This document shows positions 10,972-24,596 of a DNA stretch of 64,000 bases, one piece after another. A program made the position numbers and the translations under genes. Source of the stretch: Crotalaria pallida (lineage: Eukaryota; Streptophyta; Magnoliopsida; Fabales; Fabaceae). The stretch is taken from positions 64,402,660-64,466,659 of the forward strand of contig CM075649.1 of the NCBI GenBank assembly GCA_037953625.1. The letters are read 5' to 3'. A model generated the notes under the pieces. It was not told the DNA's origin, did no database searches, and saw only the letters and a program-made list of their open reading frames with translations. The stretch's first letter is position 1. Each line of letters begins with the position of its first letter.

Positions 10972-11489
10972 TATAGATAGTTTGTGTGCGGGCTGTGTGG
11001 AGTTCTTGCTGGAGACCTGATGGAGGAGGATCTTGCTGGAGAGGAGGATCATCAGACTACCACTCTGGGATTTACGCATTTTGCTATGTAGTTATATTGT
11101 ATATATTTTTGAGAGATCTCAGAGAGGTTGTCTTTTATTTTGTTAGTTTTATGGACTTGTACTACCCAAACTTCGCTACCTCGACTTTGATGCACCTTGG
11201 CTGTTTTTATATTATATATATATATGACTTACTGGTTTTATATCTATCAGCTCAAGGTTCATAATTTACTTCCGCAATACTCTGATCTTAAATTGTTTTT
11301 GAATGTTTCGACAATGGTTTCGCGATAATATCTTATCAAAGGAAAAGTTTTTATATACTATACCAAACATCATTTTTATTTAAGTATTCAAAACCAAGTC
11401 CATACAATATAAGGTTTACGTTAATATAAGTACATGAATACTTACTCTTTTGAAACATAAAGCTAAGAAAGAGTGCGTCACACCTTGTA

Positions 11490-11501
11490 TGGTATCAGAG
11501 C
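11490..11501 (+). other. Primer binding site of element A (initiator Met tRNA)
   Basis: TGGTATCAGAGC lies 7 nt after the 5' LTR end. It is complementary to the 3' end of plant initiator Met tRNA and is the usual primer site of chromoviruses. Confidence 0.9.
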
Positions 11502-11682
11502 AAAATGGTCCTAACTCTTGATCCTCGCAAGCATGATCCGACTGAAAGGTTCTCAATATGGGTAATGTTCTATCTGTTTCTTCTAGTTTAGGTATTATGA
11601 GTGTGTTATCTAAGTTAGAAATTGATAGCTTATAGAAGGTTTGATAGACCTTAATGACCCAATTCGATAGTGCAGGTCTACT

Positions 11683-12745
11683 ATGGCGGCACGTTATAGA
11701 AACCATACGAACGAGATGTTGGATAGGATTACTGCTGTGTTGGAAAACATGCAGCAGAATCAACATCAATATCAGCAACCGCATCAGTCAGCAAATCCGC
11801 CTCCGGGGAATGTAGTAGCAGCTGAGGCTAAAACTTCGTCTGATTTTAGGAGTTGTAATCCTTCAAAGTTTGCTGGTGGATTTAAACCTGAGGAAGCTAA
11901 CAAGTGGATCTTAGAGATGCACAAGATCTTTAAAACTTTGGAATGTTCGGATACTCAAAAAATAGCATATGCTGTTTTTATGCTTGAAGGAGAAGCTGAA
12001 CATTGGTGGAACCATACGGTACAACTATTGGCTCATGAAGGAAGAGGAGTAACCTGGGAAGTATTTATGGAGAAATTTCTAAACAAGTATTTTCCGGAAG
12101 ATTTGAGAAGGAAGAAAGAGGTTGAGTTTTTACAACTCAGGCAAGGCAGCATGAGTGTGGGCGAATATGCTGCAAGATTTGAGGAATTAATGAAATACTC
12201 TCCTTATTATCAGATGAACCCTAATGAGAGGAGTAAGTGTATTAAATTTGAAGGAGGACTGAGACCTGAACTGAAGTCAGTGTTCAGTTATCAGAAGATT
12301 CAAAGTTTTCCTATGTTGGTGGACATGTGTAGAATGTATGAGGATGACAAGAAGGCTGAGGCATTGCAATTGGTGGAAGGAAAGAAGGAACAACAGGGGT
12401 ATGGACCACAGAGGAGAAAGGGACATAATCACCGCCACAAGGGTCCTTATTCTCATAAGAACCGGGGAAAAGGCAAGGTGTCTGATGACAGAAACAATTC
12501 TTACAATAAAGCTCCTTATTGTGAGAAGTGCAAACGTCATCACTTTGGAAGATTTTGCTGGACTCGCGATGGATGTTTTAACTGCGGGAAACCTGGTCAT
12601 TTTTCTCGCGATTACAAGGAACCCCCGAAGAGCAACTCAAGAGGATCTGCGGATAAGCCTGTGATTCAAGGGCGGGTTTTCACTCTTAGTGGTGCTGAAG
12701 CTAATCAGACTCCAGAGCTCGTGCAAGGTAATTTCATGCTTAATG
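11683..12745 (+). pseudogene. gag: gag of element A (5' part of the gag-pol frame)
   Basis: It encodes the capsid/nucleocapsid part of the polyprotein that packages retrotransposon RNA. Visible features: a Gln-rich N-terminus (residues 20-45), a retrotrans_gag core with EAEHWWNHT (about residue 103), KYFPEDLRRKKEVEFL (about 136), SVGEYAARFEELM and CIKFEGGLRPELKS, and a CCHC knuckle reading CFNCGKPGHFSRD followed by Tyr where the last Cys is expected. The frame is open to 12745, where element B inserts; it would continue at 30332. The lost knuckle Cys and the insertion make it non-functional. The start at 11683 is the first Met about 200 nt after the LTR. Confidence 0.9.
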
Positions 12746-13727
12746 TGTAACATCCTGCATCTTTTGGACTCAAATAGATCAATGAGGTTTTAATTAAAAA
12801 GAAGTTTTGAGAATTTAAGAAGGATTTTCAGAAAAATGTTTTAGCAAATGATTTTTATTTGAGTATGATTTAATGAAAAACCACGCTATGATTTTGTCAT
12901 TTGAGATTTCTTAAAGAAACGAATTTTCTTTTTATTTGATTTGAGGTTTTTAATAAATGGTTCCTTTAAAAGTCTTTGATTTGTGTGAAAATGAGGTTTT
13001 ATTTTAAAGATAAACTTATTTTGAAAATAAATTGATAAAGTGAATTGATTTTCTTTAAAGTTGCATCTTTGGAATTTTTGAAATGTGAATGTGTGTTTTC
13101 TTATCTTAAGAAATAAAATTGAATGATAAATTTGAAATGCATGAATTGTGTGAATGTGAATATATGTATGATGTATGTGTGTGTGTGTGTGTCGTGTGTT
13201 TGAGTAGAAAACATGAGGTGTCAAAGTGTTATATGCATGTTTAAGTATGTGTTAAATGTATGCATCATTCCATGATTTAATGTTATGTGTTGTTATGATA
13301 ATATGAAATGAAATTATGTGTATGTATGTGTGTGCCGTGTGTTTTGGAGTGTGAAACATGATATGCTAAAGTGTCATATGTATGTTAGAATATGTGTTAA
13401 ATATATGCATTTGTGTCATGGCTCAAAATCCATGTGTTAGTCATGATAGAATGAAACGAAAAATTATATGTGTATATGTGCATGTGGTTCGGCCATGAGA
13501 GGACCAAGTGAGGAGTGATTTCCTTATTCATTAAGAAAGTAGAAATTAAATAGAAAATAAATAGGAAATAGGGTGTGTGACTCATGATGCCTAGTGATGA
13601 CTTTCCTTCCACCTTGTCCCCCATGAAAAGATCCCTCCAATGCAACTTTTTGGTTGGACTAACTTGCCCTTGAACCCATGCCTTGGACCGAGGACAAAAG
13701 AGGAAAACTCCACCTCTTGACTTTGCC

Positions 13728-13737
13728 TACATAAACC
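13728..13737 (+). promoter_or_regulatory. Core-promoter candidate of LTR B
   Basis: TACATAAACC is followed about 60 nt later by a C/A-rich CACCAACACCAACACA start-like region and a purine-rich leader. The same arrangement is in the 3' LTR near 25577. Motif evidence only. Confidence 0.3.
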
Positions 13738-15179
13738 GTGTGTGTGTGTATGTTGGCTTTGATTCATTCCTCATTTCCTTCACATTTTCACACCAACACC
13801 AACACATAGTCCAAGAGCACATCAAGCTCTTGAGACCCTTAGAGAAAGAGAGACTGGCCGAGAGAGAAGAGAAAAAGAAGAGTGGAAAACCCAAACTTCT
13901 CAACCAAATACCCTTGATTTCTTTCTTTAATCACTTCCTTCTTCAAAGATCAATAAGAAAACCAACCCTCAAACCTAAGAGAGAGGAGGTCGAAGCAACC
14001 CTAAGAGAAGGAGAAGAGAGATTAAAGCTTGAAGATTAGAATTTTTATTTAAGGTAGTTGTTTAAGAAAGTTTTAATGTAATAATCTTAGTTTTGTAAAG
14101 AACTTTGTAATGGACTTTGTTAAACATTGATTTCGTGATGCATGTACTTATTTTCTCATGATCTTGAAGTTTAAATGCTTTGCATGTCAATCTTATGTAT
14201 TGATCTTGAATATTTGTGCTTGAAAGCTTGATCTCCAACTTATAAGTTTTCTTCTTCACGGTTTGTTTGAAGTTTGTGTTTAAGCCTATGTTTTTACCTT
14301 GATCTTCTCTTGCATGTCTTGATTTATGGTAGATCTTTGCAAGAACATGAAGTTTGAGTTTTGCATGTTGTTTTAAGTTTTGATTTTCTTTGATGTATGT
14401 CACGATTTCAAGGAGAAGATTATGAAAACAAATTTTGAAAATGATTTTGGTACAAAAAGGATTTTTAAACAAGATTTTGTGTGTGTAATAATGATTTCGT
14501 TGATGCTTGAAAAGAAATGTTGTTTTAATGCTTTGCATGTGAAAATAGAACCTAAGATCTTACCTTTGTGTATTTTGTCATTCGGCCAAACCTAGGAAAA
14601 GTAGGGAATCATGCTTGATCCTTATTCTAGTTGCATGAATGTTAAAATTTATGTGATCTAAATATTTTTGATATAACCTTTGATTTTCATTGTGATAAAT
14701 TTATTTAAAGAAATAAAAATTAAAGTTTGATGAATTTTTGTATGGAGCTCACGGTTTTGCCTTTATAAATATCAAGGTTTGTTTATTTTGCTTTGCATGT
14801 GTATTTCTATGAATTTCGAGTATGTGAAAGTCTAAATTTTTGATTAAAAACTTAAAAGTGATTTTGTGTTCCATTCGGTTTTAGGAACAAGTTTTACTTA
14901 AGCTATTTTATTTTCTTGTGTGTTATTGTTTGAGTTAACTTTGAGTGGTTTGGTATGTGATTATATTATTGTGAGTTTGGATTATTTCTCTATGTCCAAT
15001 TCGGCTTGATTAAGAAATAAAAGAAATAAATTGATTTTCATTTGCATGTTAATTTAGGGATAAAGCTAATTGATTTGAAAGATGTTAACATGAATTTAAT
15101 TGAAGATATTCCTTTCTTTTAATAATTATATTTGGTTGTGATGTTTAAGGTAGGATAATGTGTTTAAATGATTATGTTC

Positions 15180-18100
15180 TGTAACAGACCGATTTTCGCT
15201 TCCGAAAACTTAACTGAATTATTATTATTTTATTGCAAAAATGAGGCCATTTTTTTTTAAAACATAAGTTCATTAACGACTAACACCACCCTTTCAAAAA
15301 TCGAGTTGTCACTTTCGAAACTTCCCACTCAAAGCATCATCATTGAAAGATATAAAATTGTTTTCAATTTAAAATAAAAAGCATGAGCCACAAGTACTGG
15401 AGTCATACTCCAAATGTTTTCCAAAAGTAGGCCATCATTACAAAAGATTACAAACCAGAATAAAAAGTAGCTGATTACATCTGTAGTACATCACAAGATA
15501 ATCCTCGACTGGAACTCAGATCCTAGACACACAACATCCTTTAGACACAGACAACAGGGAATCACTCTTCAGCGGAACTAGCATCCATCTCCATATCTTC
15601 ACTCGAATCCGCCTCCGCTTCATGATCGGAATCACTAGCATCCTCTTCCTCCATTGGCTGAGGAATCGCAGCCGCCAAGGATGCAGGATCACCACCAAAC
15701 TCGTGATACTCCCTTGGTCCACCATTTTGATAGTCACGGAGAGTGACTTGTCCCACGTGCACGTCCATGCTTGCTCCTCGAAGAATATGTCTCGGATCGT
15801 CGATCTCCAATCGAGTTTCGCCGTGCCAGATCCAACCATCAGGAACCATTTCCCATGCTCCTCCCTGAAGAGGCCACATGTGGATTGCTACATGATATGC
15901 CATCTACCCATTGCAATACCGGCGGATGCCAATACGACAACCAGGTAGGAGAGAGTTAGTGTGCCATACACTAACAAGTTGACCGTAAGGTCTCAGGGTA
16001 GACTCGACAGAAAGAAGAAACAACGACAATGACACTTGACCAGTATACAAAATGAGACAAGATACCCAAAAGCGTAGAGAACACACGGATAGACCAATTT
16101 GACAGCATAGGATAACAAAGCAGGTAACATAATAATCGAAATGAACGAGATATGTACATAATAAATAAACACATAAAATGAGTAAGCATAAACCACCAAT
16201 CCAGAAACATGATTCTCAGAACAGCATCAACTCATCAATATTCTCCTCATCATTCAATTATATCTTTACTCTTTGGTTATTAAGTTTTATCATATCTCAG
16301 CTCACTCAATGAGGTAGGGGAATCACCATCACTGAGGATAAACGCACTCTCTACATCTCCTCGGTCTCCATCCAAACCTAGTCGGAAGCGAACAGGAGTA
16401 CAGGACCTTTACCACGCGGGCACGACAGCTGTCTCAACACAAATGGTCCCAGACCAGGAGGATCTCGTCCTCAAATCATATCAATAATATCAAGGCTCAC
16501 TTTCCACGCAGTGGCAAACACAATGCCCCGTTCCAGTCCCTCTCACTGTTGTAGACTTGCATTCAAGGGGGTGACAGTATCATTTCTAGTTAGCTATGCG
16601 GTACTTGCCACGACATTAGACCCAGTCCCCACCACGTTAGTGCGCCACTTGTGGGATTCGTCCCGCCTAGAAATATACTCGAGGCTTCTTGACGTTTCAC
16701 TGTCCTTGCCCTCCCCTCATGTAATCTCCACCTGAGTATCCGCAGATACCCATAGTATCTTCCTCTCCACTACTTCACACTCGTATACCTCACCGTGTAT
16801 ATTAATGTCTTTTAGTGTCTTTTAAAATCTTTTTAAAGTCTTTTAGCATCTTTAGTTAACCTAAGATCGGCTTGCCCTTAGTCCATCCCTTTGACAAGAC
16901 CCGATCACTAAAGGTTACATCTTTCCCCACTTTCACATAATCAAACCATCACTTTCTCAAGCCACACGACCACAATGCCATCACATCATTCTCACATACA
17001 ATCACATAGCTCTTTTGCACAATCATTTCCATCACACACTCTCCAGCACGATCTCATCTCCACGAGCGCAATGTCCTCACTCGGTACTTTATTAAACCAC
17101 CACGTTATCTTGAATCTCAACACATATCTCTCTTTCACTTATCCTCATACTTTACTTTCACTTTCTCATAAGCATTCATAACGACATTCAGACTCATCTC
17201 GCGAAGTGCAACTTATACAAAAGAATGAGAAAGGAACTAACATAGGATAGGAATAAACATGCACCAATTCAAGAAACATAGAACAGAATATATCGCGTAA
17301 ACTCATGTTACCACCGTACGAGCAACCATGTTACGGGCTCACCACAATCTCACTCACCTCTTAATCCAGCAAGAGAAATACTTTGACCTTGGAGATCTCT
17401 AGCTTCTCTTTGAGAATAGTTCCCACCGTCCACTGAATAACCTCGAGGTAAATAAATACACTTTTATCAAAAATCATTTCAATTAAAAATTACAACTTGA
17501 TCTCTTGGATAGGAAATCCTTTACTTTCTTTATTCTTTTCTTAAATTACATGGGTTTATCAAAACAACTCTCAACTTTTCTCATACGTGAAATCCTTTAA
17601 AAATCATTTGAAAACTTCACATTAAAATAAATAAAACAAATGGTTTATGTGGCTGTATGGAAAAGTCCAGCCACCATTTCAAATTGAAAAACATGGAAAA
17701 TCCACAATTTTTCAATTCTAACTTTTTATACATCACATAACACTTGAAATCCACATTTTTCACAACTCAAAATCATTTTTTAAAAGTAAAACACTTTGAA
17801 ATAGATTCTTGGACAGCAAAGGATAAAGAAATCAAACTATAAAAATACTTTTAGAAATAATCAAATACATTCACTCATTTCCTTTAGTCAAAACCGAATT
17901 GAACCAAGAACAAAACAACATAATTCAAATAAATTTTTCTTAAAACAAAGTCATAAAACATAATCATTTCAAGGAGACAATTTCATGCAAAAAGAATCTA
18001 GCCTATACAACCTAACATAGGCCGAATCATCACTAGAGGAAAACAAAACCTTTGATGCAATTTTTTTTTTGCAAAAGCCCTTAAACATTACATCAAAAAC

Positions 18101-19668
18101 ATGTACATATAAATCCATGGTTTTAGAAAATACTACTCCTTTTCTCACCAAAACCGTGACCTACTTGTGTCACTTTAAACAAGATTTCATTTTTATTTTC
18201 CTTTGCATGTGCCTTAAAAATCATGGAAATCAAAAAGAGAACACATGCAAGAAACTTATCATGAAAAACAACCATGATCTTTGTTTTTAAAGCTTGACCG
18301 AAAAATACATCAACAAAATCAAGAGGAAAACTTAAATCTTTAACTTTGAAATACACATAAACTTAAATCCAAATGAAATCATTTTCAAAAAGTTGTTTTC
18401 CTTTTGTTTCTCCTCAAAACCGTGACATGCAAGTAAAGGAAACAAAACTTTTGAGCAAAGAATCACATGCAAGACTTAAAAATCAAAGTCATAGAAAATC
18501 AAGGTAAGAATCAAGTCTTTTTCAAGATTAAAACAATAGATCAAAGATTTTTGAAATAAAAATCAAAGATCAAAGCTTTAGAAAAATCAAAGTTGAAATC
18601 AAAGCATGAAAACCATTTAGATCAACTTTATCAAGCATCAAACTAACATGCGTGGACTCAAAATGAAATAAAAATCATCACAACCTAATTTTCTAAGCAT
18701 GACCGAATGATAATGTCCATGGTTTAGGGTTTTACAAGTTTATGAAGCTCTTGGAACTCAAGATCAAGGCTTTACAAGTACTTACAAACATAGATCTACA
18801 AAGAAATTAGACATGCATCAACAAAGGAACTTTACAAGACTTGGAAAATTAAGAACTACCACTAACATCCTATGATCTTCGAGTAAACCAAAGAAAAAGA
18901 AAGGATCTTCAACCTTCTTCACTTAGTCTTCAAGAATCCTAAGGCTTTGGGTTTGATCTTCTTCCTCCTCTCTTCTCAAAGCTCACGGGTTCTCTCTCTC
19001 TCTCTAAGTCTCTCTAAGAGTTTGTTGAGGACTCTTAGGAAAAGTGTTTAGTTTGGAAGTGAAGTGTGAAGCGAATGAATGGGAATGAGCTACGGTTGGG
19101 GTATAAGAAAGCAACAAAGCTTTTCCCTTCTTGCCCTTAAAGAAATTCGGCCAAGAGTGTTACTAAGAGTGGTAAAATTGGCCACATGAAAGCTTGCATG
19201 GCTCAAGCCAAGCCATTGGACAAATGAAGAAAAATTAGGCTTAATCTTACTTCCTATTGGTTGGTCAAACTCTTAACCATACTTATCACTAAACTAAACC
19301 TAGGGCTACTAACTTCGGGTGCAAGAAGTCAAAAATTTGCATCATGCATGCACCACACACACACCACACGGCCGACACATAAGCACACACATGCACCTTA
19401 AATCATTTTTATTTTCTTTTTCATAAAATCACATTTTCCTTAAAATACCAAATATTAAATACTTAAATAATTCAATCCAAAATTCAATTTAAATCTCATA
19501 AGATTTTCCCATAAAATCATCTTCTTGAAAACCCTTTTACCATTTGAAATCATAAAATAAATTCAATTCAAGAAATGCTCTTTTCAAAATACTCTTTTAA
19601 AAACATTTTCCCAAATCGATTTCTTTACCAATTAAAACATATATGAGGTATTCAGACGGGGTGTTACA
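15180..19668 (-). mobile_element. Solo LTR C, related to LTR B, in LTR B
   Basis: It begins TGTAACAGACC and ends GGGGTGTTACA, with exact duplication TGTTC (15175-15179, 19669-19673); the uninterrupted site is at about 27043 in the 3' LTR of B. Parts of its reverse complement match LTR B, for example the GTATC-TGCG-GATAC hairpin (16736-16749 here, 21483-21502 in B) and the dinucleotide-poor stretch before it, so it lies on the minus strand and belongs to a sister family. No interior is present. Open frames inside (for example near 15562-15903) resemble nothing I know. Confidence 0.85.
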
Positions 19669-20894
19669 TGTTCCATATGTGCATGTTTTGTATGTGAGTT
19701 TGAAATTGTGAATATAGCCTTATCTTATATAGAAGGGATTCGGCCATGTATAGAAAATAATAGGAGTTTCTGTTTGATTCTTGTTTTGTATACATGCATG
19801 AATTATAAATGATTTAACATGTTCAATATGTGTGTTTGAAAATGATTTGAATGTTGATATTTGCGAAAGGTTTTTGATTTAACCCTTGTTGGTATTTTCT
19901 TTGATTTAATTCGGTTTTTGAAGGAAATAAAGTGATTTGATTGATTGAAGAAGTATTGTTTTGAAAAGATTTTCATATGATTTACAAAGCACATGGTTTT
20001 AATTTAAAGGTGTTTTATATTTAAAAACCCTTAAGATAAATGTGGCTTTTAATGAGGTCAGGAAACTAACTATGTTTTTGACAAGTGTTTGAAAAGAGTA
20101 TTTTAAGTTTTTAATTTTCTCAACGTGTTTTTAAATGAATGTTTTACTTGATTTTGATTGTGAGCTTAAAACCCAACATGATTTCAAAGTATTAAGAGGA
20201 AGCGAATACTTTGTTTTCGAATAAAAAGTTTTGTAACGTTGCTTTATTTTCAAGATGATGATTTTTAATAAGAGAGAAATATTGGAGTGCCTGTAACGAT
20301 CGGGAAGCAGTTACGAACGTCGCAATGGAAACTAAGGAGCGCATTAAAGATCGTCATCGGTTGAGGTGAGAGAAAAGTTTCCCCCAAACACCGTGGTATT
20401 TAGGTAACATATTAAGTGTTTCGACCATCTCAAAAGTCGAAACTTAGTGGTTCTGAGTCAGTAGCACGGTGGTAATTGTTTGGTTGTGTGGCCACTCGTG
20501 TGAAGGAGACAAAGACCACGTGAAATTAGGTAATGAATATATGTGATGTGTCTGAATGCTAATATGTTGTTATTTGTTTATTTGATGAATTTATTATGCA
20601 TGATGAGATTTGAACTGTTATTAGTAATAATGTGAATGATAATAGTGAATAAGAAGAATAAAAGAAATGAAAGATAAAGTTTGAGAAAGATGATGAAATG
20701 TTGTGGAGTTTATAATCGCTGATGAGTAAGAGTGATGAATATGATGAAGATGAGCCAGAGCTGGGGAAAAAGTGATGTGGAATTGATTACTGGAATGAGA
20801 TGTGATGTGAGTGGAGCTGGGCTCCTTTGTGATATTGTTGAAATGAGACTGGTGCTGAGTTGAGCTTGCTCCTCCGCTGGTGCTCATCGTAACA

Positions 20895-21240
20895 ATAAGT
20901 TTTCGAAAAGTTTTTGAAAGGAAGTTTTATTTTAAAAAGGTTTTTGAAAATGAGAATTTTTTAAAAGAGTTTTTGAAACGGGATTTTTGAAGCAGAGTAC
21001 GAAATGTGAGTTTGAGAATGTTTTTGAAAGGAGATTTTTTTGGAAAAGGATTGTGAAAAAAAAAATTTTTGAAAATATTTGTGAATGGTGGTTTTTGGAA
21101 AAAGTGGGTGAAAATAAATTTTCAAAAAGGTTTTTGAAAAGAGATTTGGAGAGAATTTATGAGAAGCAATTTTATGAAAAGTTTACGAATTGGTATTTTG
21201 CGAAAGTTTATAAAATGAGATTTTGAGAAAAGGATTTGAA
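20895..21240 (+). repeat. Imperfect GTTTTTGAAAGGAGATTTT tandem repeat in LTR B
   Basis: A degenerate unit of about 20-25 bp recurs roughly fifteen times, with TTTTTGAAA as the most constant part. The second copy lies at about 28270-28600 in the 3' LTR. It is the only array in LTR B and it is not palindromic. Confidence 0.7.
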
Positions 21241-21482
21241 AGGATATTGTTGAAAAAAATTGTGGAATGAGATGCAAGTGGTTGATGTGATCCCAGCTCT
21301 GTGCTACGTGAGAAATGATGATAGGAAATATGTGCAAAGATAGCGGTCGGGACTCATTGAAGGGATGCACGAAGGATGGGCCGACCATTAGGATTGATTT
21401 TTAAAAAGATAAAAGACTTTTAAAAGACATGAACATACGTGGTGAGGTATGAGAGTGCGAAGTAGTGGAGAGGAAGGAACCA

Positions 21483-21502
21483 TAAGTATCTGCGGATACT
21501 TA
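21483..21502. repeat. TAAGTATC/GATACTTA hairpin of LTR B
   Basis: Perfect 8-bp stem with loop TGCG. The 3' LTR copy (about 28855-28874) has loop TGCC and the same stem. Solo LTR C keeps the hairpin on the opposite strand. Confidence 0.6.
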
Positions 21503-22956
21503 GGAGGAGATTACATTAGGGGAGGACGATGACGGTGAAACGTCAAGAAGTCTAGAGTATGTTTCTCGGCAGAACGAACTCCACAGGTGGCGCACTAACC
21601 TGGTGGGGACTAGGTCCAATGCCGTGGCAAGTTCTGCGAGCTCCCTAGAAATATAATGTCGCCCCCTAGATTGCAAATCTTAAACAGTGAGAGGGACTCG
21701 AACGGGGCATTGTGATTTGCCACTGGTTGTACAGTGAGCCTTGATTATTGATATTAAGAAATTGAAATGATTTGAGGACGAGATCCTCCTGGTCTGGGAC
21801 CATCTATGTGTTGAGACAGCTGTCGTGCCCGCGTGGTAAAGGTCATGTACTCCTGTTTGCTTCCGACTAAGTTGGGTGGATGACCGAGGAAATGTAGACG
21901 TGTGTGCTAACTTTGAGAGCAACCCTCCTCAATGATGATTAAATCCCCCGCATCATTGACGGATACGAATTCATAAAACTTAATTAAGAAAAGATAACTG
22001 ATATTGTTAAGAAATAATTCTTGAGAGACAGCTTGAAAAAGAGGATGAGATGGATGATGGAATCAGAGTTTCGCAGCGGAAGCGATTGACGGAAGTTCTG
22101 TGGATATGTAAAGTTTTGAGAAAAGAAAAGAAATGGAGTAAAGTAGAGGTTTGAATATGATTGCTTGTATGTGTGGTTTGCTTATATGTTTTTGTCATTT
22201 CTTAATATCTTACTTATTGTAATCCCACATCGTTGGCATAACATGCTTGGGAATACTTACTCTCTCTAGTCTTCTGTTCTGTGTGCTTGTTGTTATGATG
22301 TCTATTCCCTTAGTTTATGAATCCTGTCAAGTCTGCATTCTACATCCAAGGCGAAGGAAGATGGGAAGTGAACCACAGAGATTGGGATTGATGTGAAGAC
22401 ACTGAGATCGGTGTGTCAGCTGACGATCATGGTGGATACCCGATGCTTTGGTCTGCATACATTTACCTCGAGGCTGAGAAGTTAGAGGAATGGGATGAGG
22501 ACATAGATACTCGGAGGCGGACGTAATCGAGGACGGCCCCAACGAGGCATTTGCCGTGGATCATTGACTTCAGTTCAATGGGCCTGGTGGTAGTTCTCTT
22601 ATTCTCCTGGAAGTATCTTGGTTTTTTGTATTTACTTAGTATCATTGCAATACCATGATGTAACCCCGAACTTTTGTGGAAGAAATTTATTTTAAGGGGC
22701 TATGATAATTGAGTTGAGAAGAATCAAGTTGCAAAGTGTAGTGCCTTGTGACACTTCGGTTTGGAACTTGAACTTTAGCATGATGTGTGCGAACCCCTTT
22801 TTATTTATGGAAGCGTTTCGAAAACGACATGGTTCCCATACTCATGCTACTCAACCACGTTACATGTTTTATGAAAAAAAAAAATTGGCCCACATTTTAA
22901 CTACATTTTGGAATTAAAGAAGTATATTTTTCAAGTTGCCAAATCGGGGTGTTACA

Positions 22957-24596
22957 GTTGTGGTATCAGAGCAATGGTTGATCTAAGTAACTGAATACAT
23001 GGGAAACATACTTCCTTTGTGAGTCTCGTGTGTTAGTCTAGAATGATTAGAAATAGGAATGCCGAGAGTGTGTGCATGTTGCTTGGAATGCGTCAGAATT
23101 CGTTGCAGAATTCGAGGATTCGAATCCTAGCAAGACCTAAATTTATCCTTTGAACTTATCATTCCTTGATGGAACCCTTGCTTGTTGTGAGCCCTTTCAT
23201 TCAGAATAACCTTTGTACTCTTGATTTGATTTGAACCATGAGCCTACCTCATATTGCTTGTTACTCAGATTGATCTCTAAAGTAGCCTTGAACCTTCCTA
23301 ATTTGATTGAACCCAAATTTGTGAGCTCAGTTCATAAGCCTTCCCTATTGTCAAGCCATTTGACCCCCAAATTTTTGATGATGACTTATGCCAGTCAAGT
23401 GGTTATCCGTGAACTAGGAGTGGATTGCGAGGCGTTGTTAGGCTAGATATGCAATATCTGAGGAAAGTGAGGACTAGAAGGAGCGAATAAGGGAGACGTG
23501 TCGATCATAAGGTAGAGTGAGGATGTCTTTTAAATCTTAGGTTAAGATGAAGGATCGTATGAGTCAGTTAGAATTAAGTGTGAATGAGGGTGATTTGTCT
23601 GGAATTTTGGTCTAGGTAGTGTCGAGGCAGTAGGAAGCCGAGGATAAGTCAGAAGAGTTGTGATCCTAGAATTAGAGTTAGAAGGAGTAAATGATATAGT
23701 CTAGTGCTAATTGTTATTAATGGTGTGGAATTGGGTAGATGAAGTGAAGACATCTATGGTTAAAACCCTTAAGTGATGATCAATGTTAGGACAAATGATG
23801 AAAGTGTGACGGTAAATTGTGAGTTAGAAGAGCCCTGTTAGGAATGAAGACCTTTAATTGGATAGGTAATCCTAGGATTAGAAGAGCTTCCATGGATTCA
23901 GACCCTTATGGTGAAAACATGAAGGATGGAAAAAGGAGTTAGAACGCTCAAGCGGCTGCAGTCCATAGGAAATAGGAGGAGTAAAGTGAAGCATATGTTC
24001 GCAATCGCTTGAAGAGAGGAAAGACTAATTATGAATAAGATGAAGTTATAAGGATGAACGTTTAATGGAATCCAAGGCAATGATGAAATGAATGGGAAGC
24101 GTTAAGGATTGGGAAGTTGGTGAGAACCAAGTTCATGTTTGTGGTAGAGATATGTAGTGATAAGGGTCATTAAAGTTGGGGAGTAGATGGAGATTTGAGG
24201 TTTTAAGGTGATCTGATTAGGCTGAAAGTTACTAAAAAGGGTAAGTCGGAAGAGGAGCCTTACAAATAGTGTCTTTGCTTAGATTGCCATAAGCATGACA
24301 TTCCTTTTTCTGTTGCTATTTGCTTCAGCAACCTTGAATACCCTTAAAAATTTTAACCCGCTTAGCAAAGCCTTGTCGTTGTACACCATTGTATTTGACA
24401 ATGGGATGATCCAACAGATTGCTTTTGTTGGGGATTCTTTCAAATATTTCGTGAGGACAGCGAATAAATGGTACGTCTCAACAGTCAACTCATACGAGAA
24501 TGAGGAAGAAGATTGCTACAAGGAGCTACGCACTCTTGAATAGAGTGGTTTTGCGCATCATTTCTCGAGGACGAGAAATCTTCAAGTTGGGGAGAA
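22957..24596 (+). other. Interior of element B, non-coding
   Basis: Primer site TGGTATCAGAGC at 22961-22972, then 1.6 kb of purine-rich, stop-rich sequence with no gag or pol similarity that I can see. The 82-codon frame at 24295-24543 (MTFLFLLLFASATLN start) has a hydrophobic beginning but no recognisable domain. The region ends with a hairpin and polypurine tract. Confidence 0.8.
24560..24596 (+). other. Pre-PPT hairpin and polypurine tract of element B
   Basis: ATTTCTCG-AGGA-CGAGAAAT (24560-24579, 8-bp stem) is followed by the polypurine tract AAGTTGGGGAGAA (24584-24596) directly before the 3' LTR. The hairpin replaces, with compensatory changes, the GAATTTCG/CGAAATTC hairpin found in elements A, D, F and H. 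Confidence 0.75.

Larger units (their letters stand above)
6316..11482 (+). mobile_element. 5' LTR of element A (contains a Copia solo LTR)
   Basis: It begins TGTAACACCCC and ends GCGTCACA, like the 3' copy. In order it has ACTCGAGT palindromes (about 8360-8400), a TATTTAAG box (8525-8532), a leader, a decayed donor site (near 8808, where the 3' copy reads CGGTAAG), an ACTCGAGT array (9430-9770), a hairpin array (10021-10247), an acceptor-like TTGTAG|GTG (10482) and an LTR-internal ORF (10486-10971). Confidence 0.9.
12746..22956 (+). mobile_element. 5' LTR of element B (interrupted by solo LTR C)
   Basis: It begins TGTAACATCC and ends GGGGTGTTACA directly before the primer site. It has a (GT)n tract near 13180, a promoter-like region near 13728 (TACATAAACC, then a CACCAACACCAACAC leader), long T/A-rich stretches, an imperfect tandem repeat (20895-21240) and a TAAGTATC/GATACTTA hairpin (21483-21502). 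Open frames here are short and unlike known proteins. Confidence 0.9.

Noticed and set aside
10498..11079. 193-codon minus-strand frame in LTR A
   Set aside because: Overlaps the plus-strand ORF fully and is Ser/Leu/Arg-rich as expected from a GC-rich antisense shadow. Not listed as a gene, but it lowers confidence in the plus-strand ORF.
11490..11501. tRNA gene suspected from TGGTATCAGAGC (also 22961, 41856, 57975, 62890)
   Set aside because: Only the 12-nt primer-site match is present, each time next to an LTR end. No cloverleaf around it.
14062..14538. 158-codon minus-strand frame in LTR B (also 25918-26394)
   Set aside because: Present in both LTR copies because the LTRs are near-identical. 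The Lys/Thr/Ile-rich translation of AT-rich DNA shows no domain, so duplication is not evidence of coding.
24295..24543. 82-codon frame at the 3' end of B's interior
   Set aside because: Hydrophobic start but no known motif, a single copy in the window, and the surrounding sequence is full of stops. Not enough for a gene call.
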